Source: Gammaproteobacteria bacterium RBG_16_37_9 (GTDB taxonomy: Bacteria > Pseudomonadota > Gammaproteobacteria > UBA9339). Taken from it: 6,731 nt of DNA. The stretch lies in assembly GCA_001801345.1 (NCBI GenBank), contig MGXJ01000044.1, positions 5,324 to 12,054 of the forward strand, in the 5' to 3' direction. The position numbers and the translations under genes were made by a program. Positions within the stretch are counted from its first letter, which is position 1; each line of letters begins with the position of its first letter. The notes under the pieces are model-generated. The model worked only from the letters and a program-made list of their open reading frames with translations. It was not told the DNA's origin and ran no database searches. Of the stretch, positions 1 to 5,778 are shown in pieces.

Positions 1-971
1 AACCCCATCCAACCAATTATCACATTTTCTATAATTAACTGCTGATTCAAATTAATTTTATTAGCTAGATGCTGGCGCAATGCAATCAACTTATCTTTAT
101 ATGCAAACAACCTAGATATACTAGTTTTTCCGGCAAAATTACTAAGCATCTCTAACTGATCTTGATTCACAATAGTTTCAATAGCTGCAAATTTAATTTT
201 AATCAAGTCATTGGCAAGATACATAAATGTTATTAATAAATTCTCAAGCCCCAAATTCAAACATTTTGCAGCCATCTGCACTGAGTTTATTTTACCCTGC
301 TGCAATGCATCAAGATGAGAAAAAAACTCCAAGCGTTTATTTAGATCTTCTTCTTTTGCTAAATCCAAAGCTTTTAATGGCGCATTTTCAGCCAATGCAA
401 GTAGAAGTTTAATATTGCCTTCGGGAATTTGTTGTTTGAGCCATTTTTCGGCGATAATATACTCTGGAACATCAATAGACAATATTTGGCAACGACTACG
501 AATAGTTGCTGGCAACCCCATTGGATGAGCTGTGATTAAAATTATAATAGTATGAGGGTCTGGTTCTTCTAGGGTTTTTAATAAAGAATTCGCAGCGGCA
601 ACATTCAACATTTCAGCAGATTCAATAATAACGATTTTAAAACCACCCTGGTGAGAAGTATTATTTAAATCTATTATCAACTCTCGAATTTGATCGATCT
701 TTATAGCTTTACCTTGCTCTTCTGGACGGATAATAATTAAGTCCGGGTGATTATTAGCTTGTAACAACTGGCAGGCATCACATACTCCGCAAGCTTCCAT
801 CTTTTCTAAACTTTTTTGACAAAGTAACAATTCAGCTAAACTTTGCGCAAAATAACTTTTACCTAGCCCTTCCCTACCTTTGATTAAAATAGCATGCGGT
901 AACTGTGAAGCATTTCTGCGCTTAACCAAGTATTGCCACTTTTGCTGTTGCCAAGGAAGGGTATGATGCAT
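1..971 (-). CDS. holB: DNA polymerase III subunit delta-prime (HolB), 3' end cut by window edge
   Basis: Delta-prime is the stator subunit of the clamp loader, which opens the beta sliding clamp and places it on primed DNA. My translation of the minus strand from ATG at 971 gives 323 codons with no stop before the edge. The family is about 330 residues, so only a short tail is missing. Seen in order: HAILIKG followed by a P-loop GREGLGKS (32-39); a zinc-module set of cysteines C51, C61, C64, C67 (pattern CGVCDAC); HPD at 75-77; a degenerate Walker B (IIESAEML); NSLLKTLEEP (128-137); and the clamp-loader SRC motif at 159-161. The P-loop lysine is kept, whereas E. coli HolB has lost it. The gene starts 9 nt after the tmk stop with no clear Shine-Dalgarno, so translational coupling to tmk is likely. 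tmk followed by holB is the standard gammaproteobacterial order. Confidence 0.93.
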   Translation of the reverse strand, partial: MHHTLPWQQQKWQYLVKRRNASQLPHAILIKGREGLGKSYFAQSLAELLLCQKSLEKMEACGVCDACQLLQANNHPDLIIIRPEEQGKAIKIDQIRELIIDLNNTSHQGGFKIVIIESAEMLNVAAANSLLKTLEEPDPHTIIILITAHPMGLPATIRSRCQILSIDVPEYIIAEKWLKQQIPEGNIKLLLALAENAPLKALDLAKEEDLNKRLEFFSHLDALQQGKINSVQMAAKCLNLGLENLLITFMYLANDLIKIKFAAIETIVNQDQLEMLSNFAGKTSISRLFAYKDKLIALRQHLANKINLNQQLIIENVIIGWMG

Positions 972-980
972 AGTAATTAA

Positions 981-1607
981 TTATTTATTAATCAATTTTT
1001 TTAAAATATTTTCGATTTGTTGGGATACTTCTTCAGGATTTTTATTAGCATCAAGAATATGAAATCTGTCTGGTTCTTTGCCAGCTCTTTCAAGATAACA
1101 ATTACGCACTTTTTCGAAGAAAAATTCTTCCTCTTTTTCAATTCGATCAAGATAGCGATTCTTTTTAATCCGACTCAAACCAATGGTTACTGTAACATCG
1201 AATAATAAAGTATGATCAGGGCGTAAATCACTCTGCACCCACTGTTCTAAAATTGAAATTTTTTCCTGTGACAATCCACGGCCACCACCTTGATAAGCAT
1301 AAGTAGCATCTGTAAAACGATCACAAATCACCCATTGACCACGTTGCAACGCTGGGATAATAACTTGATTTAAGTGCTGCGCGCGTCCTGCAAAATAAAG
1401 CAACATTTCAGTATCTGGATGCATTTTTTCTTGATAATGATCCAAAATAACTCTACGAATTTTTTCTGCAATCTCTGTGCCGCCTGGTTCACGAGTTAAA
1501 ATAAAATCAATATTAAATTTGCGCAAATATTCAGCCAAAAACCGAACAGCAGTGCTCTTGCCTGCTCCTTCTATGCCTTCCAATGTGATGAAATAGTTTT
1601 TTTTCAT
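981..1607 (-). CDS. tmk: Thymidylate kinase (dTMP kinase)
   Basis: This cytosolic kinase phosphorylates dTMP to dTDP using ATP, the step shared by de novo and salvage routes to dTTP. The protein is 208 residues, the normal size. Visible motifs: P-loop GIEGAGKST (11-19); the dTMP-site TREPGGT (38-44); DRF (96-98), followed by AYQGGGRG (104-111); and a LID segment with LDRIE (153-157). ATG at 1607 places the P-loop at the usual distance from the N terminus. The gene begins 13 nt after the mltG stop. The nearest purine-rich stretch, AAGGGGAG at 1625-1632, lies inside the end of mltG and is 17 nt from the ATG, too far for an ideal ribosome binding site, so expression probably depends on read-through or coupling from mltG. 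Nothing suggests decay. Confidence 0.97.
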   Translation of the reverse strand: MKKNYFITLEGIEGAGKSTAVRFLAEYLRKFNIDFILTREPGGTEIAEKIRRVILDHYQEKMHPDTEMLLYFAGRAQHLNQVIIPALQRGQWVICDRFTDATYAYQGGGRGLSQEKISILEQWVQSDLRPDHTLLFDVTVTIGLSRIKKNRYLDRIEKEEEFFFEKVRNCYLERAGKEPDRFHILDANKNPEEVSQQIENILKKLINK

Positions 1608-1620
1608 ATTAATAAAAATG

Positions 1621-2646
1621 TCATCTCCCCTTCAAATACTTTCTAATCCCCTTCCCCTGCTCCTTAAGTGAATCAGAAAATTTATGCGTGCCATCACCTT
1701 TAGCAACATAATACCAAGCTGTCCCTGTTACCGGGTGTAATGCCGCTTCGATCGAATCTTTGCCGGGCATAGCAATAGGAGTTGGTGGCAATCCTTTATG
1801 TTTATAAGTGTTATACGGGGTATTTATCAAAAAATCGGTTTTCTTTAATTTACCAGAGAATCTTGAACCAAGACCATAAATTACTGTCGGATCAACTTGA
1901 AGCAACATACCTTTTTCTAAGCGACGCAAAATCACGTCGGCAATAAGTGGTTTTTCTTGAGTAAATGCTGTTTCTTTCTCGATTAATGATGCAACAATTA
2001 GCGCTTCATATGGGCAATGATATGGAATATTTTTTGCCCGAGTATCCCAAGCAGCTTGCAATCTCTTTTGCATCAAAGAATAAGCATTTAACAAGATATC
2101 AACATCAGTTATCTCACCACTAAACAAATATGTATCTGGAGCAAACCTTCCCTCTGGCATTTCTCCAGAATGTCCAATTTTTTCCATTATTTCAGTTGTG
2201 CTTAATTTTTGGACAGTGTGTTTGATATATTTATTGTCATTTAACGCAGCAATAACTTGAGAAAAGTTCCAACCCTCTACAAGCGTAAAAGCATGGCGCA
2301 ATGAATCTCCTTTTGCCATTTTTTGTATTAATTTATATGCTGTTGCACCAGGCTCAATAACATACTCACCAGCTTTTAGCGTGTATTCAACACCACTTAA
2401 CCTGACAAATAATACAAAAAACAGTGGTCGTTTAAGTAAATTTTGTTGTTTTAAAGAGTAAGCGGCTTTTTTTACTGAAGTGCCTTGTGCAAAAACAAAA
2501 CTTACCGGCGAACCATTGTTTGCAACTAGAGGAGTTTTTAAAAAAGTCCACCATTCAAAACCAATCCAAGCACAAATGACTAATGCTAGAACTGTTAAAA
2601 TTATAAAAAAGAATTTTCTGGGTAGGTTCATAGTTGTTTTATCCAT
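1621..2646 (-). CDS. mltG: Endolytic peptidoglycan transglycosylase MltG (YceG family)
   Basis: MltG is an inner-membrane lytic transglycosylase that cuts nascent glycan strands and may end their elongation. From ATG at 2646 it has 341 residues, close to E. coli's 340. Seen: a short basic N terminus, one hydrophobic membrane segment (about residues 12-29, FFFIILTVLALVICAWIG), a LysM-like region, then the YceG catalytic domain. The signature ASLIEKETA carries the catalytic glutamate at about residue 223, followed by LQVDPTVIYGLG, NTYKHKGLPPTPIAMPG and the late HPV motif. The frame stays open upstream to a GTG at 2721, but those 25 extra codons are repeat DNA and have no counterpart before the membrane segment of E. 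coli MltG. ATG at 2646 has a GAGGA 12 nt upstream; ATG at 2631 is a close alternative that matches E. coli's N terminus even better. tmk follows 13 nt downstream. Confidence 0.93.
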   Translation of the reverse strand: MDKTTMNLPRKFFFIILTVLALVICAWIGFEWWTFLKTPLVANNGSPVSFVFAQGTSVKKAAYSLKQQNLLKRPLFFVLFVRLSGVEYTLKAGEYVIEPGATAYKLIQKMAKGDSLRHAFTLVEGWNFSQVIAALNDNKYIKHTVQKLSTTEIMEKIGHSGEMPEGRFAPDTYLFSGEITDVDILLNAYSLMQKRLQAAWDTRAKNIPYHCPYEALIVASLIEKETAFTQEKPLIADVILRRLEKGMLLQVDPTVIYGLGSRFSGKLKKTDFLINTPYNTYKHKGLPPTPIAMPGKDSIEAALHPVTGTAWYYVAKGDGTHKFSDSLKEQGKGIRKYLKGR

Positions 2647-2649
2647 GCA

Positions 2650-2780
2650 ATGATGAGATCCTCGGGTCTGCGCTTCGCTTACCCTAGAGCCTGCCATCGT
2701 GTTTAACACGAGGGATGACACCCATTAAATGTCATCCTCCTCGGGTCCTTGCCCGAGGATGCTTGACACGAGGATCCGCG
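2650..2780. repeat. Two degenerate palindromic repeat units between fabF and mltG
   Basis: Two imperfect copies of one unit lie in tandem. Both share CTCGGGTC (2661-2668 and 2740-2747) and later CACGAGG (2707-2713 and 2767-2773). Copy one can fold with CTC-GGGT (2661-2667) against ACCC-TA-GAG (2681-2689), with an inner GCG/CGC stem around a three-base loop. Copy two has a perfect 8-bp stem, TCCTCGGG (2738-2745) with CCCGAGGA (2752-2759), around a six-base loop. Between them is another perfect 8-bp inverted pair, GGATGACA (2713-2720) and TGTCATCC (2730-2737). The G+C is visibly higher than in the surrounding genes. Elements of the GTCATCCTCGGG type are common dispersed palindromes in host-associated bacteria. 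No T-run follows the stems on the minus strand, so this is not a typical intrinsic terminator. The block occupies the place of pabC in E. coli. Confidence 0.8.
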
Positions 2781-2814
2781 TTAATTGACAAGACCGGATG
2801 AAAATAATTAATCC

Positions 2815-4053
2815 CTATATCTTCTTAAAAACCAGACAAGTATTAGTCCCACCAAAACCAAAGGAATTAGAAGCAACTGCTTCAATTTTTGCTGAACGTG
2901 CGGTATGTGGAACAAAATCCAAATCACAACCATCGTCTGGATTATCAAGATTAATGGTTGGCGGCACTACTTGATCGCGCATAGCCAATATAGAGATGAT
3001 CGCTTCAACTGAACCAGCAGCGCCAAGTAGATGTCCAGTCATAGATTTAGTAGAGCTTACCGGTATTTTGTAAGCATAATCACCAAACACCTTTTTTATA
3101 CCTATAACTTCTGCTATATCACCAGGCAAGGTAGATGTAGCATGAGCATTAATATATCCTATTTCTTCTTTATTTATACCAGCATCAGTAATCGCATTCT
3201 GGACTGCTAAAGCAGAACCTAAGCCTGCTTGATCCGGCAAAGTTATATGGGACGCATCATCACTCATACCATAACCGGCAAGTTCAGCGTAAATACGAGC
3301 ACCGCGCCTTTTAGCAAATTCATATTCTTCGAGCACTACAATCCCAGCACCCTCTCCCAAGACAAAACCATCACGATCACGATCCCAAGGACGGCTGGCC
3401 TTAGTAGGCTCGTCATTACGCTTTGATAATGCTCGAATAGCAGCAAAACCACCAATACCCAACACAGTAGTTGCCATTTCACAACCACCAGCAATCATTA
3501 CATCTGCATCGCCATAGCAAATTAATCGCGCAGAGTTGCCTATATTATGCGCGCCAGTACTACAAGCAGAAACGATTGATAAATTTGGTCCCTTACAACC
3601 ATGTTTAATCGCTACCACTCCTGGAACCATATTAATAATGGCATATGGGATAAAAGTTGGAGAAATTTTTCTTTGTCCGCCTGCAAGAAAAGCCTCATGA
3701 TTTCTCTCAATAGATAACAAACCGCCAATTCCAGCGCCTATAGAAACCCCAACCCTAGCAGCATTCTCTTCATTAATAACCAACCCAGAATCTGTAAGCG
3801 CCTGAGTTGCGGCAGCAAATCCATACTGAATAAAGATTTCGGTTTTACGAGCTTCTTTAGGATCAAAATATAATGCTGGATCAAAATTTTTGATGTCTGA
3901 ACAGATCTTTACCGGAAATTGTGATACGTCAAAAGTGGAGATAGTACGCACGCCGCTTTTACCTGCCAAAAGAGCACTCCAGGTATCTGCGACAACCAAA
4001 CCCAACGGGGTTACCATTCCAAGGCCTGTGACAACAACGCGCCGCTTCGTCAA
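2815..4053 (-). CDS. fabF: 3-oxoacyl-ACP synthase II (KAS II, FabF)
   Basis: FabF condenses malonyl-ACP with acyl-ACP to lengthen fatty acids; KAS II enzymes also set temperature-dependent unsaturated chain length. It is 412 residues and aligns end to end from memory with E. coli FabF. The catalytic triad is complete: Cys164 in SACSTG, His304 in NAHATST and His341 in TGHLLGAAG, plus the conserved Lys336 in SSTKSMTG. The gate loop NSFGFGGTN (396-404) is present near the C terminus. The start codon is TTG at 4053: no ATG or GTG lies nearby in frame, GAGGG sits exactly 7 nt upstream, and the resulting N terminus TKRRVVVTGLG matches the family's SKRRVVVTGLG. The gene begins 18 nt after the acpP stop, so the two are surely co-transcribed. 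Confidence 0.97.
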   Translation of the reverse strand: MTKRRVVVTGLGMVTPLGLVVADTWSALLAGKSGVRTISTFDVSQFPVKICSDIKNFDPALYFDPKEARKTEIFIQYGFAAATQALTDSGLVINEENAARVGVSIGAGIGGLLSIERNHEAFLAGGQRKISPTFIPYAIINMVPGVVAIKHGCKGPNLSIVSACSTGAHNIGNSARLICYGDADVMIAGGCEMATTVLGIGGFAAIRALSKRNDEPTKASRPWDRDRDGFVLGEGAGIVVLEEYEFAKRRGARIYAELAGYGMSDDASHITLPDQAGLGSALAVQNAITDAGINKEEIGYINAHATSTLPGDIAEVIGIKKVFGDYAYKIPVSSTKSMTGHLLGAAGSVEAIISILAMRDQVVPPTINLDNPDDGCDLDFVPHTARSAKIEAVASNSFGFGGTNTCLVFKKI

Positions 4054-4060
4054 AACAATG

Positions 4061-4065
4061 CCCTC
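4061..4065 (-). promoter_or_regulatory. Ribosome binding site that fixes the fabF TTG start
   Basis: On the minus strand GAGGG is followed by a 7-nt spacer and TTG at 4053-4051. The spacing is the same as for acpP, and the site selects TTG over the non-standard ATT two codons upstream. Confidence 0.75.
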
Positions 4066-4071
4066 GAAATA

Positions 4072-4317
4072 TTATGTTGCTTCTTTAGTATGAGATTGAA
4101 CATATTCCACGGCTTGCTGAACAGTTGTAATCTTCTCAGCTTCATCGTCTGGAATTTCGGTGCCAAACTCTTCTTCTAAAGCCATGACCAATTCGACCGT
4201 GTCTAACGAATCCGCACCTAAATCATCAACAAAAGATGATTCACTGGTTATCTCACTTTCGCTAACACCAAGTTGCTCCGCAATAATTTTCTTAACACGT
4301 TCTTCAATAGTTGGCAT
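4072..4317 (-). CDS. acpP: Acyl carrier protein
   Basis: This small acidic cytosolic protein carries growing acyl chains on a 4'-phosphopantetheine arm and partners FabG and FabF encoded beside it. It has 81 residues, slightly longer than E. coli's 78. The attachment site is Ser37 in the GADSLDTVELVMALEEEF stretch, with the DSL motif exact. Helix I begins IEERVKKIIAEQLGV as in other proteobacterial ACPs, and the acidic helix II that docks partner enzymes is intact. The ATG at 4317 is preceded by GAGGGGAG with a 7-nt spacer, the strongest ribosome binding site in the window, which suits a protein needed in high amounts. A 107-nt gap to fabG leaves room for a separate promoter. Confidence 0.98.
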   Translation of the reverse strand: MPTIEERVKKIIAEQLGVSESEITSESSFVDDLGADSLDTVELVMALEEEFGTEIPDDEAEKITTVQQAVEYVQSHTKEAT

Positions 4318-4324
4318 ACTAAAA

Positions 4325-4332
4325 CTCCCCTC
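4325..4332 (-). promoter_or_regulatory. Strong Shine-Dalgarno of acpP
   Basis: Minus-strand GAGGGGAG lies 7 nt before the acpP ATG. It is the longest purine match to the 16S tail in the window and implies efficient translation. Confidence 0.8.
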
Positions 4333-4368
4333 ACATTTAAAATTTAATTAAAGTCAAACAGCGTCATA

Positions 4369-4396
4369 AGTTTATTCAAAAGCTATCAACTTGCAA
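4369..4396 (-). promoter_or_regulatory. Candidate acpP promoter
   Basis: In the 107-nt gap between fabG and acpP, the minus strand has TTGCAA (4396-4391), a 16-nt spacer and TAAACT (4374-4369), a fair sigma-70 pair about 50 nt before the acpP start. E. coli acpP also has its own promoter at this place. The gap is A+T-rich, so a chance match is possible. Confidence 0.4.
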
Positions 4397-4424
4397 GAAA
4401 TATTTTTTTATAAATAATTGCAAT

Positions 4425-5168
4425 CTAAATCATGTACATACCACCATTTACATGAATGGTAGTGCCTGTAATATAGGAAGAGCTATCACTAACTAAAAAC
4501 TCTACGGCATTTGCGATATCATCTGGCTGACCAATACGCTTCATTGGTATCACAGACAATAATTTTTCTCTTTGTTCATCAGATAATTTCTTCGTCATAT
4601 CAGTTTCAATAAATCCTGGTGCAATACAATTTACTGTAATATTACGCGACGCCACTTCAAGAGCTAAAGCTTTACTAAAAGCAACTACCCCTGCTTTTGT
4701 TGCTGCATAATTAGCTTGTCCTGCATTGCCAGTATAGCCAATTACCGATGAAATATTAACAATTTTACCAAAGCGTGCTTTAACCATATCACGAATACAA
4801 ATCCGACTTAATCGAAAAACAGAAGTAAGATTGGTAGCAATTACTTGATCCCATTCTTCCTGCGACATACGAAGCATTAAATTATCGCGGGTAATACCGG
4901 CATTATTAATTAAAATACTTGGTGAACCATATTTTTTAGCGATTAGTTCCATACAATTTTCTATCGAATCCTGTTTGGTTACGTCCATGACAAAACCTTC
5001 TCCCTTAAAACCAAGCTCCTTTAAAGATACAGAAATAGTATTAGCGTACTCTTCGCTATAATCTACTCCTATAGCAATTGCGCCATCTTTAGCAAGCCGT
5101 TCAAGAATCACCTTACCTATCCCACGACTAGCACCAGTAACTAATGCAACTTTATCTTGTAATGACAT
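4425..5168 (-). CDS. fabG: 3-oxoacyl-ACP reductase FabG
   Basis: FabG is the short-chain dehydrogenase that reduces 3-ketoacyl-ACP to 3-hydroxyacyl-ACP, the first reductive step of each elongation cycle. The protein has 247 residues, near E. coli's 244. The cofactor loop TGASRGIG is at 11-18, NNAG at 88-91, and the catalytic set is Asn113, Ser141, Tyr154 and Lys158 (YAATK). The C-terminal VNGGMYMI matches the family ending. ATG at 5168 is chosen because AGGTG lies 3 nt upstream and the product MSLQDKVALVTG fits homologues; the frame also opens two codons earlier at a GTG (5174), which overlaps that site. An unusual point is Asp36 at the end of strand beta-2, discussed under findings. Unlike E. 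coli, no fabD lies immediately upstream. Confidence 0.97.
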   Translation of the reverse strand: MSLQDKVALVTGASRGIGKVILERLAKDGAIAIGVDYSEEYANTISVSLKELGFKGEGFVMDVTKQDSIENCMELIAKKYGSPSILINNAGITRDNLMLRMSQEEWDQVIATNLTSVFRLSRICIRDMVKARFGKIVNISSVIGYTGNAGQANYAATKAGVVAFSKALALEVASRNITVNCIAPGFIETDMTKKLSDEQREKLLSVIPMKRIGQPDDIANAVEFLVSDSSSYITGTTIHVNGGMYMI

Positions 5169-5199
5169 AAGCACCTATGGTTTTTTATTATTCGTAAAA

Positions 5200-5227
5200 G
5201 CATTACCTATAAAATCAAGGGAGTCAA
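5200..5227 (-). promoter_or_regulatory. Candidate promoter for the fabG-holB cluster
   Basis: The minus strand has TTGACT (5227-5222), a 16-nt spacer and TAATGC (5205-5200), ending about 30 nt before the fabG start. The -35 box is good and the -10 box poor. It is the best candidate between the decayed DNA and fabG. No regulator site was recognised. Confidence 0.4.
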
Positions 5228-5269
5228 GCCCAACCCTGGGAAAATTTTCATACTGGCTTGCGCCTCTTA

Positions 5270-5467
5270 TTAGCATAAATGACATTCAATCTTTCCTTCA
5301 TACCTTCCCGTAACTCGCCCATCTTCATAATTAGAAATTACCATACTTTTTTGGTAGGTTAGATTTTCAACATATCTTCTATATCCTTCTTTTTCTTGCG
5401 GATTTAACTTTGTCGAACGTTGCTTTATCATTTTTAGATTCCATAAATTATTTTTTCGCAGCAGGTT
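5270..5467 (-). pseudogene. C-terminal remnant of a Rpn-family (PD-(D/E)XK) nuclease/transposase gene
   Basis: An open stretch of 65 codons ends at TAA (5270-5272). From the ATG at 5429-5431 it encodes 53 residues containing NPQEKEGYRRYVENL, then TYQKSMVISNYEDG and a final GRYEGKIE. The pattern of a charged linker, a YxxYVENLxYQKSM helix and the start of a G-x-x-E-G-K tail is typical of the C-terminal part of Rpn recombination-promoting nuclease or PD-(D/E)XK transposase-family proteins, which usually run about 280-330 residues. The nuclease core is absent: the frame is closed by a stop at 5468-5470 and nothing further upstream resembles the core. There is no convincing ribosome binding site. 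I infer a decayed gene end. The family assignment rests on remembered motif pattern only. Confidence 0.5.
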
Positions 5468-5691
5468 TTAACTCACGGATTTTAGGATTATCAGCCTAAA
5501 CATATGTATGCGATCCCTAAGAAGCTATGGCGGAAGAGGGGTCAGCTGTAGAAACATCATGGCCTATATTTTAATGAGGTAGCCTTGGGGGGCAAGTCTT
5601 GCTGGACAGCAGCTCAAATAGCATTTGTCATTTGTCAGAACCTGGAACCTTTCTCCTTTACACTTAAATCTAAAACTAAAAATTTAAACGC
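5448..5691. other. Gene-free stretch with decayed coding traces and a higher-G+C segment
   Basis: No intact gene is visible here. On the minus strand 5448-5495 encodes a 15-residue tail, DNPKIRELKPAAKK preceded by Ala, ending in TAA and closed upstream by TAG; it looks like the end of another lost gene but is too short to name. On the plus strand, ATG at 5527 opens MAEEGSAVETSWPIF and then hits TAA at 5572. One frame over, the reading continues from 5573 as NEVALGGKSCW and onward for about 43 residues to TGA. The two pieces join if one T is removed from the T-run at 5569-5572. Bases 5521-5640 are 47% G+C, against 27% for 5401-5460. A 7-nt unit CATTTGT is repeated in tandem at 5622-5635. I do not recognise the product. 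It may be a relic of a gene or of a dispersed repeat. Confidence 0.45.
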
Positions 5692-5720
5692 CTGACTTTT
5701 TGGTAACTTCATGATAAAAT
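5692..5720 (+). promoter_or_regulatory. Candidate ldh promoter with extended -10
   Basis: CTGACT (5692-5697) is followed by a 17-nt spacer and TAAAAT (5715-5720), with TG one base before the -10 (extended -10). Transcription would begin near 5727, giving a leader of about 50 nt before the ldh start. This is the best-formed promoter match in the window. Confidence 0.5.
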
Positions 5721-5766
5721 GCACATCAAGTATTTGCATAGATATTAGCTTTTAAAAAAAACATAA

Positions 5767-5771
5767 GAGGG
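5767..5771 (+). promoter_or_regulatory. Ribosome binding site of ldh, placed before an ATA codon
   Basis: GAGGG is followed by 7 nt and then ATA at 5779. Core and spacing are identical to those of fabF (GAGGG, 7 nt, TTG), and acpP also has a 7-nt spacer. The site therefore points to position 5779 as the start. Confidence 0.65.
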
Positions 5772-5778
5772 AATTTAT

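Noticed and set aside
227..412. 61-residue plus-strand ORF
   Set aside because: It lies wholly inside holB on the opposite strand and shows no motif or ribosome binding site.
1017..1205. 62-residue plus-strand ORF inside tmk
   Set aside because: Antisense shadow of a well-supported kinase gene; composition reflects the reverse of lysine/glutamate-rich coding.
2646..2721. Extended mltG N terminus from GTG 2721
   Set aside because: The 25 extra codons derive from the repeat block and precede the membrane segment that starts the protein in E. coli.
2738..2759. Intrinsic terminator after fabF
   Set aside because: The stem is strong but is not followed by a T-run on the minus strand.
2997..3147. 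NAHATST instead of NAHGTST in FabF as a possible active-site change
   Set aside because: As far as I recall, Ala at this position is common in KAS II enzymes, and the catalytic His is intact.
3229..4093. Plus-strand ORFs opposite fabF (3229-3426 and 3890-4093)
   Set aside because: Antisense shadows of fabF with no recognisable features.
4160..4351. 63-residue plus-strand ORF opposite acpP
   Set aside because: Antisense shadow of acpP.
5515..5660. Possible 6S, SRP or tRNA gene in the higher-G+C segment
   Set aside because: I found no tRNA T-loop motif, no SRP GGAAG core in its expected context and no 6S-like long closing stem.
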